Part shown: piece by piece, positions 10,316 to 20,170 of the stretch | Position numbering within the stretch: position 1 is the first letter of the stretch | How the letters are laid out: each line of letters opens with the position of its first letter | Origin: Daphnia pulex | Lineage: Eukaryota; Arthropoda; Branchiopoda; Diplostraca; Daphniidae | NCBI RefSeq assembly: GCF_021134715.1 | Contig: NC_060026.1 | Coordinates: forward strand, 3,286,001 to 3,350,000 | Reading direction: 5' to 3' | DNA length: 64,000 nucleotides | The notes under the pieces: model-generated | Told to the model about the DNA's origin: nothing | The model's database searches: none | Seen by the model: only the letters and a program-made list of their open reading frames with translations | Program-made: the position numbers and the translations under genes

Positions 10316-10343
10316 ATTTTAGGGGGTCATTTGGCGTTCCGTA

Positions 10344-10349
10344 GCAGCA
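10344..10349 (+). repeat. Right target-site duplication GCAGCA
   Basis: Six bases directly after the right terminus, matching 4630-4635. Confidence 0.93.
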
Positions 10350-10699
10350 AGATACAATGAAACAGAATACAAAGTAGATCTCTTTTCCAGCTTTATCACA
10401 CGTTATACAGGTAAGAATGGTTATCCAGATCTAACACAACAGTAATCTGTATACATAATTTTCTAATCTTTTTAGGAATACAGCCAATTGGAATATTGAA
10501 TCGGACAACAGCTGATTATCAAGGACCGTTACCAACTAATGTTTTAGAACAAACAGACCAATGGTTAATCCTTGCTTGGATTGTACTTTTGCTTTCGATG
10601 GTGTATTGGTTTACTAGATCGAATCTCTTTTGGACATTAATGGAGAATATTCGAAATACGTGGAGAGAGGCAGAAGCACAACATCAGCATATCGATTAG

Positions 10700-12372
10700 T
10701 CCGATATTATTTAAGGTTTCTTTAAGTGTTGTATTTTGTTTGATTAAATTACACATTTTTAACAATTCCGTCACTATTTTTCAATTATTGGTTTGTTAAG
10801 TCGTAGTTCTTAGCGATTGTACTTTAGATTTAATATAGACTCATCAAAGAAAGTTGTCGACAGAATAAGAAGAAAAGCAAGTATATGTCAAAGGATGTTT
10901 GACTTGTGACTAGTAAAAAAAAAGTAGAAAGCAGCAATGAATCGACAAAAACTGCGATCGTACGCTGAGTAAAAATAAAAAAATGGGGATGTAAAGAAAA
11001 GAGGGAGAATGATCGTTCTAATCTTCAATTGACGCTGATCGAATGTTACGAAACAAGAAGAGCGAATATCCAGAGGGAGACTTTAGTTCTCTCTCCGCAA
11101 GAGAACGATACACACGTCTTTTGACCGTGTTGCTTTTTTGGCCTACCTCTGATGTGGACCTTCTCACCAACCAGCCCAATTCTTTCCAAGTTTTTACACA
11201 AGCTGCTTCGCACAAGTTAACAGCAATAGATCCGACAGCAAAACGCAGCAGCGGCTATCTAAATTTAACCAAGGTCGATTACATGAATAATTTGAGGAAG
11301 CCGCAATTAATAGCCATTTTTTTTTCGAAATAATACTTCTCAGTCATAAATTTTAACAACGGTTTAGATTACAAAAATGTTCAGTCGTCAAACTTGTGCT
11401 GCTTATCTTTCAAATTAGAAATAAGTGTTGGACAGATTGTGGCCATTAGAATGATTAGATAAGCACTTTTGCGACCATAGGGAGCGGTAGATTTTCTAAT
11501 AAGTTCTGTTCAGTTAACATTCGCTTCAATAGAATTCGGACGTTGTATAGTGTAAAATGTCAATCGACTGGAAAAACCATTTACCGCAATAGAGCTATTT
11601 CTCCCCATGCAATTGAAATAAACATACTAAATTTCAGGTAAGATAATTAGTTTGCTGTAGATTGTGTGTCAATACGTAAACAATAAGCATATATAAAGAT
11701 GGTACCGGTAATGAAACTGAGAAAACTGCAACGATATGCCAAGATGGACCAGACAAACGCTGCATTCTCTTTTGCCCTGTCTTTGTCGTCGGTAATCCTT
11801 GAATGATCGTGAATGAACAGCGAACATAAATTTTAAAAAATATTTTAAAAACGTATTATAAACTATAAATCCGTATTCATTATCAAGATCTGAGTTATTA
11901 TTACTTATCATGTCGCTGAAATCAGATATGAAATCTTATCACGTTGAATTTAGATATTTTAAAAAACTTCAGTCTCTTCGCATTCTCCATCGTCTGTTGA
12001 AAAAATTTCAGATATTTAAAAAATATTAACTCAACATAATGGACTGACAAAGTTAAAATAGCAAAGGTTTTAAGACTTATAGCAAATAAAATACATTGAT
12101 CTATTTATATGAATAAAAAGTTACAGGTATAGCATTTGGAAACAAGTGAAGTTTTCGCTCTAACACTGCTCATAAATAACTAAACAAGGAGAGAAGGTGC
12201 TTTTCCTAACATTTTGTCATTGATATCCGTAGGGCATACAACTTCAAACAAGATTTGGGTAGCTTTCACACCTTTCCTGATATTTCGCAACATTGAAGAC
12301 CCCTAAGATCATCAATTTGATAAAGGAAATGCCGATGGAATTCAACTCAAAGTCTTTTTAACTTGTGAATTC
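10700..12372. other. AT-rich intergenic stretch, no gene recognised
   Basis: 3' flank of the TXNDC15-like gene. An open frame at 11043-11333 (+, 96 codons, beginning MLRNKKSEYPEGDFSS) and an overlapping one on the other strand (11018-11215) resemble no family I know and lack splice or promoter support. The rest is AT-rich. Confidence 0.4.
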
Positions 12373-12375
12373 CAG

Positions 12376-13098
12376 TCGGCCTGAGCCTGCTAACGTGTAC
12401 GTATCTCACGTGGCATTCACCGATGACTTTTGGATTCAGCGAACCGAAGATGAAGAAGCAATCAGTGAAACTACTCTACTGGTCGAAATAGGAGTCGAAA
12501 TGTAAATGCTCAACTCGAGACTCGAGAGAAGATACTCGTGGTGGGCCAGCTTTATGCAGTCAATCACCCCGATTTAGGTACAAAGTCATTTTCGCTCTTA
12601 CGTTTTGTTTCAACGATTAAATGATGTTTCAATAATTTGCATATTTCAAGATTTTATTTTTATTTTGTTTCGTACATAGCCCATCTGTTGAATATCGACG
12701 GAGGACGAGTGCATATAGCTTTTGTTGACCACGTATTCAAAGAGATCGTGCCCATTGAATCCAGCATCCGCCAGCGATTCAGCTGTAACTTTCGTTTCAT
12801 CCTTGGCGTTTCAATGTTAGACTCTGACGCTGTGGCGAGACGCTCTTCATCTGGATCACTGGCCTGAGAAGGCCATCGACGTCATGAAGGGAAGGCCATC
12901 TGCTCACTGGCCCACGTCTGCAACGCAGTTTTCCACCTAAACGAGAAACAACTAAAAGGACGACGAGGTCCTTCAGGTGGAATCGCTCTTCAGGTGGAAT
13001 CGCTCTTTGTCGGTGACATCAACGTCGTCGTCGATGCCCTCTGCTCATCCAAGTTGGCATTCAAACTTAGCCGTGTGATCCATCCTTTTTTGTTTTGA
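12376..13098 (+). pseudogene. Degenerate Tudor-domain locus
   Basis: Extended-Tudor fragments occur in order but in shifting frames: VYVSHVAFTDDFWIQRTEDE (from about 12397); after a stop and frame change near 12505, KILVVGQLYAVNHPDL; then an intron (donor GTACAA at 12577, acceptor TAG at 12677-12679); then AHLLNIDGGRVHIAFVDHVF, where FVDHVF replaces the usual FVDYGN, followed by KEIVPIESSIRQ. Further shifted pieces (DHWPEKAIDVMKG, ESLFVGDINVVVDAL) reach a stop at 13096. A 17-bp tandem duplication sits at 12971-13004. The conserved splice sites argue for a decayed spliced gene and not a retrocopy. It may be related to the intact Tudor gene at 0.8-3.7 kb. Confidence 0.65.
12971..13004 (+). repeat. 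17-bp tandem duplication in the Tudor pseudogene
   Basis: Two perfect copies of CTTCAGGTGGAATCGCT. As 17 is not a multiple of three, the duplication shifts the frame and is one of the visible lesions. Confidence 0.85.
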
Positions 13099-15640
13099 GC
13101 TTCAGCCCCCGTCAACCCAACGACCCATCTAGCCATGGCGGCCCCCTTTCATCCATCCAAGTGACTTCCCAACGTAAGTAATTCTCCTCAAAGTTCAAGG
13201 CTTAATTCTCTTTCTGCCCATCGATCCTTGTTCGTAAATTTCCCTTTTTATTTCAACCATAAGAACGTCAAGTTCCAGGTTTAAATGGAAGTTTGGCTTA
13301 ACTCGAAATAGTACTAAGACAAAAAAACAAACGAACCAAGGTTGGGAAAATGTGTGCAATAATCTTAGCTCTTTTATAAAATTTTGTAATGTCTCGTCTG
13401 GCCGTGTTCGGGTATTTACATGTCTTTTCTCTTTTCTTTTTTGAAATTATTTTTAGGGTTTCGCGCGTCTGCCTCTCCTTCAAAACAACACTGGTAAGTC
13501 TTCCGGTCGAATTGCGTTCGTGAATACCGAGTAACCTTCCCCCCCTTATCCCACTCGCCCTCACGCCACCACCACCACCGCCTTTTTGCCTCTTGTTTTC
13601 TATTCTTTTATTATTATTTCTGACAGCTCTTGCGTGGTGGTGGTGTTCCCCCATAAAATAAGAAACAATTCCATCGGGAATGACGCGGAAGGGAAACCGA
13701 GAAAAAGGGAAAACATCTATTTTTTTTTACTGAATGAAAGCGAAACTTTTTTTTTACTTCTTCCAACCCAAAAAAGTAGAAAGAGAAAAAAATTCCCTTG
13801 ATTGTGTGTTATAGCCATTGTAAACTAACGATGGGAAGGGTGTTGTTCTGCCTGTTTCCCTTTTAAATGCTCAACTGGCCGGAGCACGTTCACGTCAATT
13901 CGTGTCCGCTGGACGCACCATATTTCCTATACACCTTGACGTACGTACAACGTACAACCAAACACACACAAGACGAGAGGGGGGCCTTCCCTATTCTTCT
14001 ACTCCTTTCTCTCTCGTTTCTCTTTTTTAAAAAATCCCCCCTCCGACTTGTTTTTTTTTTTTTGCTTTTAGTCAGGGTTGTTAACATAATCGATCGACAG
14101 CGTGACATTTGAATCAAATTCCCCCTTTTTTTCCGGATTAGGATTTATTTGACCTGATTTGATGGACGAGCCAACTGTAATTATATTGTGTAGATGTAAC
14201 AACTATTTCTCGAGTATCACAGCGTTGATTCTCCACCATCAACTAATGGGATAAAAAGTATATGGATAAGGTTTGGGCTCTTTTGCTATTACTACACACA
14301 CAGCTGGCTGCTGCTGCTATTAATGAATGTAATTAGAGCTCTCTCTCTGCTACTGTGATGCTATTCTCTTGTCTATTGTATTGTACAAAGTACACAGACT
14401 ATGTGTGTGTGTGTACATTCTTAATGCACATCTAACAAATAAAAACACCCGCACACCGAAAGGCGCGTGGTTGTTGTATATTGTATACTTCGTGTCTGGG
14501 TGGTATAGTAATTTAGCAACTTCGTTACATATACATGTATACATATCTACCCGAAGGATATCAAGGTGAAAGGTGAAATCTCTCTCCTTTGGCGGCAAAC
14601 TTGATTTAAATAATTCAAAAAGACGGCGCCATTTATAAAATACACAGACAGACTTTTAAATATAATAGTTTGATACCAATATTTGCAAGTTATACTTTAT
14701 TATTTATTTGTTGTAGCTACTGATTCTGAAATGGAAGTCAAGAAACGAGTCTATTAAAACATTCGGCTGTCCTTGATGGTTGTGGATTCTTTCGCCAGTT
14801 GGAAATAGGAAAAGATTTGGCTGGTGAGTGAGTGCTGAAGACGGAATCAAAATTTTATTATTAGCCCGAGAAACGTGTGATGGGAAAAAAGTTGAACTCG
14901 GGAGTTCTCCACATGTGTAATAGATCGGAAGGTTGAGATAAGAGACTTGGACAACTTTTCGGTGTGAATTTAAACACAAAAAAGTTGCGGGAAAAATCAA
15001 AAAAGTTATTGCGACATATTATCTTCTTCTTATCTTTGCGGGGACTTTTTCCTGTTTCACTCTCAGTTTTATTTACTTCGGGGCGTGTCCCGTTACGGTT
15101 CTCTATACTTGACGATGATGTAACCTGATTAGAAGAAGTGAAATCTCGATGAAGAAACCCAGAATCGTATAATGATAGTAGACCCCCAACAAAACCAGGT
15201 AGCACTTATCTTTGATGGCAGTCGCTTAAGGGTTACGCCACATAGAATGTAATTGAATTTGTTTTATTTTCTTTTAAACCCCCTGCCGAATAAGGAAACA
15301 AAAAAGAGAAAATATTTGTAGGAACCGAGGTAGGAACTGCTGGTCGCTAGGTGACGTTAGTTTTTGCGCGTGCCAATATTTGAAAACGGATATCTTTCAC
15401 AACAACAACAGGTTATCAATTTCTATATTGAGGTTTCTAATATTTTTCTGATTTGTCACGATGGAAATAAAATTTTAGATACAAAATGGGCATAGTGAGA
15501 GTGTGTGTGTAGGCTAAACATCTTGCAAGTCATATCGTAATTTTAATAATTATTTAAATTTTACAGTTTCAAATATTCTTTTTCATAGGATTATAAATTT
15601 TAACTGTTTATCAACATATATATCTAACAATGGTGGCTTT
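13099..15640. other. Intergenic, simple repeats, no gene recognised
   Basis: Contains CCACCACCACCACCGCC near 13566-13583, T-rich runs near 13720-13760 and 14050-14062, and a GT run near 14402-14414. Open frames here follow these repeats and are not convincing. Confidence 0.4.
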
Positions 15641-15874
15641 AACAGCTGATTTACATAAGGACGATCATTAACCATTTAAAACCTGGGAAATGTGGCAAGA
15701 ACGGCTTGCCATATCATCCAACAACGAAAACAGATATTGATCGGCGAAAACCTACAAACCATATTACCTAGCCATTCATCTCAATTCATTCATCAAGGGC
15801 TCCCTTGGTTTACAGCAATTGTACTTAAAAAACCGCGCCTACGTGCGCTATTAGAACGCAGGATTACTAAATAA
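15641..15874 (+). other. Possible small coding exon, unrecognised
   Basis: A 60-codon frame from 15692 to the stop at 15872-15874 (ICHIIQ-type start region, then GENLQTILPSHSSQFIHQGL and a basic end KKPRLRALLERRITK) has protein-like composition and lies in otherwise repeat-poor sequence. It has no clear acceptor, and the ATG at 15630 gives only a short peptide in another frame. It could be the last exon of a small gene, a pseudogene or chance. Confidence 0.25.
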
Positions 15875-16047
15875 ATTCCAAGACACGTCAATAAATTTCC
15901 AGTTCCGCCAAGTCTTATATTGTATTGGTTTCTAAGGAAAAACTATCAAACTTAACACAATGTATCAAATAAATGCATCGCTTCAACCGCCCATCACATT
16001 TCTCGCCTGTCAGAGCAAACAGTTAGATTCATATTTCAATTTTTGAA

Positions 16048-17108
16048 TCACTTTTGTTGGCTTACTTTTTTGAGGAGCCCTGTCAAGACGAGTGAAGTTT
16101 CTTCGAACATTTTGGAACAATCACGTAATTTTTCCATCTGCAGAAAGGAGAATTCAATAATTTAGTTTCGTGTTCCAGTTCTACATTTTTAGAAAACAAT
16201 AACGAACATCTTCAATTCGACGATCGAGAAACTCCCAGGTGCTTCGAAAGTCTTCACTTTTATCCTGCATCATGCTCAGCTCAGTAGATTTGTAAACGGC
16301 AGCTAGCACGGCTCTTTTAGTGTACCATGAAAACTAAAGGTCAAAGAGAATGTTACGAAACTCGCTCACAACGTAATAAACCTTTTATACAATTGAATCT
16401 TACATCCGGCGAAGTGTCTCCGGCATGGTGCCACATATCGTCAACGAGATGAGCAAGCAATTTCAAAGAAGATGGAGCATTGGTGGGCAGAGCCATCAAA
16501 CCCATCGCTTCCGTCCATTTCCCAGTGAATACGTGCTCCGCATTCATCCTCAATCGCTTCTCAACAGCCAGTCGTAATATCTTAAGATCGTCCTTCGCCC
16601 TAAAAACAAATCAATAGTAAAACTTGGGAGCTACTTTCTCTAACAACATGAAAAAAGGCTATTTGAAATTTACTTTAGAGGATCGAGTTGAGCCTCCTGA
16701 ATGTCAGCCGGGAGCTCGGAAGCCAAACGTTCGTTCGACTGCTGATAGAAATGATGAACTAATTCAACTCCACCTTTCGGGAAGAGTCCGTGAGCGACAC
16801 CGGGATAGCCTAAGCTTTCAGCTCCTGAGTAGAGGACAAATTAAATAGTTTCTAAAAAAACAAGGCGGAAAAACAAGATTGAATTCAGATTTTCACACCT
16901 TCGGCCAATGCTTGCTTGCTCCATCCGCTTATGTCGACGTAACCTAAGGCAGCGTCTAAGATTTTGTGCCTAATTTCGGTCTCGTATACAGTTTCCTCGT
17001 CTTTGAGACGTTGAGTTTCTTTGGGATCCACATCATCTGTAAAGGTATCAGTGGATTGGTAACAACTGGCCGGAGTCCATCGGAAGAGCACGTTCCCTGT
17101 AAGACCGC
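16048..17108 (-). CDS. COQ9: Ubiquinone biosynthesis protein COQ9 (5' exon missing from the model)
   Basis: Exons on the - strand: 17108-16899, 16824-16674, 16599-16404, 16333-16208 and 16137-16048 (stop TGA). All introns are GT..AG and phases agree. Recognisable COQ9 blocks: [20 protein letters not shown] with [20 protein letters not shown] (the TetR-like N-terminal part), [16 protein letters not shown], then [40 protein letters not shown] with HHAGD, and [23 protein letters not shown]9 is a lipid-binding mitochondrial matrix protein that presents substrate to COQ7 in coenzyme Q synthesis. The exon with the initiator Met and targeting peptide should lie between 17108 and about 17430, but I found no ATG exon with the right phase. 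The upstream glomulin stop is only 346 bp from 17108. Confidence 0.9.
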
Positions 17109-17317
17109 CTAAAAGACATCGGGTAAAAACAAGGTAAAGGATTGAAATTTAGATAAGTAATGCAAGCGATAAAACCTACAAATAGTAATTACAACCGCCG
17201 CCAGAAAAAGTGAACGAATTCGTAATTAATCAAAAGGAAAAAAGTGTAAGAGAAATTCTAAAAAAAAAAAAGAAACCAAAATATAGGACAAGACGCTACA
17301 ACAGTAGCGGGTGTATT

Positions 17318-17395
17318 AATTCCAGCTCCAGTCAGTAGGCATCAGCGTAGTTCTTTTTGTGAACAAATAATCAGCGGAAGAACTTAAAGCCATTT
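17318..17395 (-). other. 25-codon open frame between glomulin and COQ9
   Basis: ATG GCT TTA... to TAA (MALSSSADYLFTKRTTLMPT and 5 more residues) sits in the gap where the COQ9 first exon or leader should be. It may be an upstream ORF of COQ9 or chance. It is not in a usable phase for joining to the 17108 exon. Confidence 0.2.
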
Positions 17396-17453
17396 TTTAA
17401 CAAGAGAATTGTGCATTTTCGGTTGTTGTCGTTTTGGTTTTTTTGTCGCTTTC

Positions 17454-19208
17454 TCACGTCGGCGGAGATCCGGTGAATGAATGGAGACATTCAGCAACTC
17501 GGGCTAGAACGCTTTCGAGAAGATCAAACGAGTTGAGGGCGGATTTCATCACCGACTTTTGCTGATCGAGAGACATTTCCGGCAAAGTAACTAGGACGTT
17601 GCACATGGCCGACACGCCGCTCCCAATTTTAGACAACTCGAGTTCGTAATGGGTTCTAGAAAGGTTGAGGGCTCTGGCGAGTGGCTCCATAAACTGGACC
17701 TCGAGGATCGGCAACTGTTGGCTGAAACCGCTGGCGTTGAGCTTGTCACGAATAAGGAGAAACCGAGCCAGGTTTAACGAGCTCATGATCGAGTCCATGT
17801 GTTCCAGCAGGTCAGTCTCGACATCTTGAGGTAGCTTCCATATTAAAGGAAGGCAAGCACTAAGGCGATCATGCAAAAAGTAGGGCATATCCTTGTCCAA
17901 GCAGAGGGCAATCTGGTCCTTGATGATTTTAATAACCACTCCTCTAAGGCCAGGGTGCTCCAGCGTGGGTAGAAGGCTTTGGAGAAGATGGTAGCGGGCA
18001 CCAGGATGCAGTTTGTCTAAATAAGGACGCCACAACTCGACGGAGAGGATCTTGAATTCTCGGCTATTGACACCCGACACGGCCAGCCAAATGAGCGACT
18101 GGAAAATCTGAAAATGGATGGGATGATCGAGGCAATCGAGAGAAAGAGACGAGTTGCCCACTTGTTTCAGTAGCCCTTGAATCAGGAGAAGTCCTTTATG
18201 AACGACCAGCGGTTCTCCACTTCTGACGAGAAGGTCGGCGTGCTGTAAGACGGTGTGGAAAACGAATTCTTGGCTGTACACCGAGGGGACGCTGACGCAA
18301 GGTAGCTGCTCGCCGTAGATGAGATAGAAAATCGTTCCGAGCGACTTTAGAGTAGGTGGCGGACTGCCGTCATCAAAAGCGGACGAGGACTGGCACTGAT
18401 GTTTGCCTTGGAAATGATGCACGACTTCCGGCAGAGAGAAGAAATCCCCGCAGACGCAGGAGAGGTGATGGACAAGTTTTTCGGCCGTCCTTCTGAGTAG
18501 ATTCGGGCTCTTCCCTTCGGCAAAATGCAAATCCATGCACATCAAAGGCTGTTCCATAGTCTTAAGCAGGTTCTTCTTCAGGACGCGACGTCGTTCTCTT
18601 AAACAGGTTTGGTCATCTAATTTGGTTTGAATGCGGTTCAGTGCCATTTGCTTGACAAATGGGGCGTAAAATTCTGCCAGAGCCTCATAAATGTCGGAAA
18701 TACATTGTACTTTGGGATCTGTGTCTAGAAGTATCCTTTCTTTACCCTCAAAGCAATGTCCTGGACTAGGAAGTGGTAAAGAGCTTACATGTTCTCCGAT
18801 GGTCTCCAGAACCATGTTCAGAATGTTGCTCTGCTTGTCAGGTAATCGCAGGAGGACTGCTTGAAATGGCAATAGTAGAATCTTGAATTTTGAGCTTGAT
18901 CCGAATTCTGCAACTTGCTCTTGCAGGGCTATGAGAACTTCTTTCGGATTGGACAACTGAGCCACCATTAGCAGGGAGAATTCACAACATTCCTCCATCT
19001 CAGGAGACCAGACTGTCTTTTCGGAGTTGAGGTGATTGCATACTCCAAGAATGATGTCCATGCCATGTTCCCGGACCTTGGGAGTGTGTGCACGATCAAG
19101 AATAACATTCTTTATTTGCTGGTACTGGCCCAGTTCTAGCCAACGGTTGATGTTTGGAAGAAACAAATCTGCTGACATATTTCTGTCTCCGGTTGATAAC
19201 CGGCACAA
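17454..19208 (-). CDS. GLMN: Glomulin (FAP68/ALF4 family), single exon
   Basis: 584 codons from ATG 19208, or 574 from the in-frame ATG at 19178 (MSADLFLPNI), which fits the family N-terminus better; human glomulin is about 594 aa. HEAT-like helical repeats run throughout. Diagnostic blocks: LSNPKEVLIALQEQV near residue 86, SRTHYELEL near 517, ETDLLEHMDSIMSSLNLARF from about 464, and the C-terminal FDLLESVLARV from about 561. Glomulin binds the RING domain of RBX1 and inhibits cullin-RING ubiquitin ligases; the RBX1-binding part is the C-terminal half, which is intact here. The absence of introns is unusual beside five-exon COQ9 but there is no poly(A) tail or duplication to mark a retrocopy. 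It lies head-to-tail with COQ9 on the same strand with a very short gap. Confidence 0.92.
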   Translation of the reverse strand: MCRLSTGDRNMSADLFLPNINRWLELGQYQQIKNVILDRAHTPKVREHGMDIILGVCNHLNSEKTVWSPEMEECCEFSLLMVAQLSNPKEVLIALQEQVAEFGSSSKFKILLLPFQAVLLRLPDKQSNILNMVLETIGEHVSSLPLPSPGHCFEGKERILLDTDPKVQCISDIYEALAEFYAPFVKQMALNRIQTKLDDQTCLRERRRVLKKNLLKTMEQPLMCMDLHFAEGKSPNLLRRTAEKLVHHLSCVCGDFFSLPEVVHHFQGKHQCQSSSAFDDGSPPPTLKSLGTIFYLIYGEQLPCVSVPSVYSQEFVFHTVLQHADLLVRSGEPLVVHKGLLLIQGLLKQVGNSSLSLDCLDHPIHFQIFQSLIWLAVSGVNSREFKILSVELWRPYLDKLHPGARYHLLQSLLPTLEHPGLRGVVIKIIKDQIALCLDKDMPYFLHDRLSACLPLIWKLPQDVETDLLEHMDSIMSSLNLARFLLIRDKLNASGFSQQLPILEVQFMEPLARALNLSRTHYELELSKIGSGVSAMCNVLVTLPEMSLDQQKSVMKSALNSFDLLESVLARVAECLHSFTGSPPT

Positions 19209-20170
19209 GTATCACCGGAATGTTTCAACAGCCGAATTCTTCACGATCCTGGATAAAGAAAGATCAACCCTCTTCTGAAACAAACCATCCATTCATTTCC
19301 AAATTTTCAAATGTCAAAATACCAGTAGAACAGCAAGGGTAAGTAAACACGGGTTAACGAGGACTAGTTATTCAGTTTCTTTGCAGTGTCAATGCAAATT
19401 TCTACAGAGAAGTGTTTTATTACAGTGTGAAATAATAATGAAACTTACGAGTATTTCGTAAAAATCGCGTTGCGAGAACCGATGCCATTTCTCTTTTCAC
19501 GTGCAGATGAATGCCATCTACTGGTAATCCGAAAAAGCTGATGTAAAATTGTAAACATTTTTCAAAATAACGAACGAAATTCATTTGCATGCTCATGTAT
19601 GTCAAAATCTAAAAAACATAATATTTAAAGCAACTTTATCTTAACACGACAGAAATGAAAAGATTTTAATAGACGAGTTAAGACTTTAAAGTTAAATAAG
19701 ATAGAAAAGCAAGCTTATCAGCTCGCCGCGAAGGGATAGTCGTAAGTCAGTTGAAAACTGTCTTAAATTAAACATTCAGGGCCTATTGTTAAGTCGGAAC
19801 TATTCACAATTCACACTTTTTTTCATAGACTTTGTGGTCTTAAAACGGGATTTTTCTGACACAGTTCAATATCCTTGCAAGTTATTTACGTTTTGTTTGA
19901 TCAACTCATATTTTCCAATTTTTACACATAAAGTTCAATAATTGAATTTAAAAATAACCATCTTTTAGTCAAATAACTATAAAACATAAATGCAAATCTG
20001 GTTGTTGCGTCTAGGTTGGGTCATCAATTATTGCGTCATCACGGCGATGCTATGGACATCTGGTGGTGATTTATTGTGAAAAAGTTGTATTCGCCACCGC
20101 CAGATGTCACTAGTCGTAAAACAATCATTTTAGCAGTTTTTCATTAATTACAGGAGAACTAATTAAGTAA
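19209..20170. other. Upstream flank of glomulin
   Basis: AT-rich intergenic sequence, presumably including the glomulin promoter (- strand). A 60-codon open frame at 19420-19605 (-) is not convincing. An inverted repeat at 20055-20108 is listed separately. Confidence 0.4.
20055..20108. repeat. Inverted repeat GACATCTGGTGGTG ... CACCGCCAGATGTC
   Basis: 14-bp arms with one mismatch separated by 26 bp. The arm sequence (CCRCCAGATGTC) loosely resembles CTCF-type sites. It could be a hairpin or a pair of divergent protein-binding sites. Confidence 0.55.

Larger units (their letters stand above)
4636..10343 (+). mobile_element. 5,708-bp DNA transposon with 2.17-kb terminal inverted repeats
   Basis: Both ends read TACGGAACGCCAAATGACCC inwards, and both are flanked by GCAGCA (4630-4635 and 10344-10349). 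The arms are 2,170 bp each with a 1,368-bp core. The core encodes a DDE integrase-fold transposase. The 6-bp duplication, TAC termini and IS3-like integrase resemble what I remember of the eukaryotic IS3EU superfamily; that label is from memory and unverified. There is no reverse transcriptase, gag or LTR, so it is not a retroelement. Few differences between the arms suggest a young insertion or arm-to-arm gene conversion. Confidence 0.93.
8174..10343 (-). repeat. Right terminal inverted repeat, 2,170 bp
   Basis: Reverse-complement partner of 4636-6805. It supplies the 3' part of the last transposase exon (8174-8321) and its AATAAA signal. Coordinates in the two arms are related by x + y = 14979. 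Confidence 0.93.
4055..10699 (+). pseudogene. TXNDC15: TXNDC15-like thioredoxin/transmembrane gene, interrupted by a transposon
   Basis: Exons: 4055-4240, 4302-4504, 4566-4635 continuing at 10350-10410, and 10476-10699 (stop TAG). The first exon (ATG 4063) is rich in N-X-S/T sequons, fitting an ER-luminal region. The next encodes a thioredoxin-like core with FFASWCPFS (a single Cys, not CXXC), APHLNALPRGFP and, after the intron, GVMAIPSFFLFHNGKAAA. After the transposon the frame resumes at RYNETEYKVDLFSSF, and the last exon ends with a hydrophobic segment typical of a single-pass anchor. In vertebrates TXNDC15 is an ER membrane protein needed for cilia formation. Two lesions: the 5.7-kb insertion, which adds a stop after YGTPNDPLK, and an in-frame TAA at 4237-4239 next to the first donor, where one T fewer would restore the frame. 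A signal-peptide exon was not found. Whether this is a fixed pseudogene or one allele is unknown. Confidence 0.8.

Noticed and set aside
13298..13654. Reverse-strand frame with a His run and Gly run
   Set aside because: Produced by translating CCACCACC-type simple repeats.
19420..19605. Reverse-strand 61-codon frame as a glomulin upstream exon
   Set aside because: No donor that joins it in frame to 19208 and the family N-terminus is already complete.
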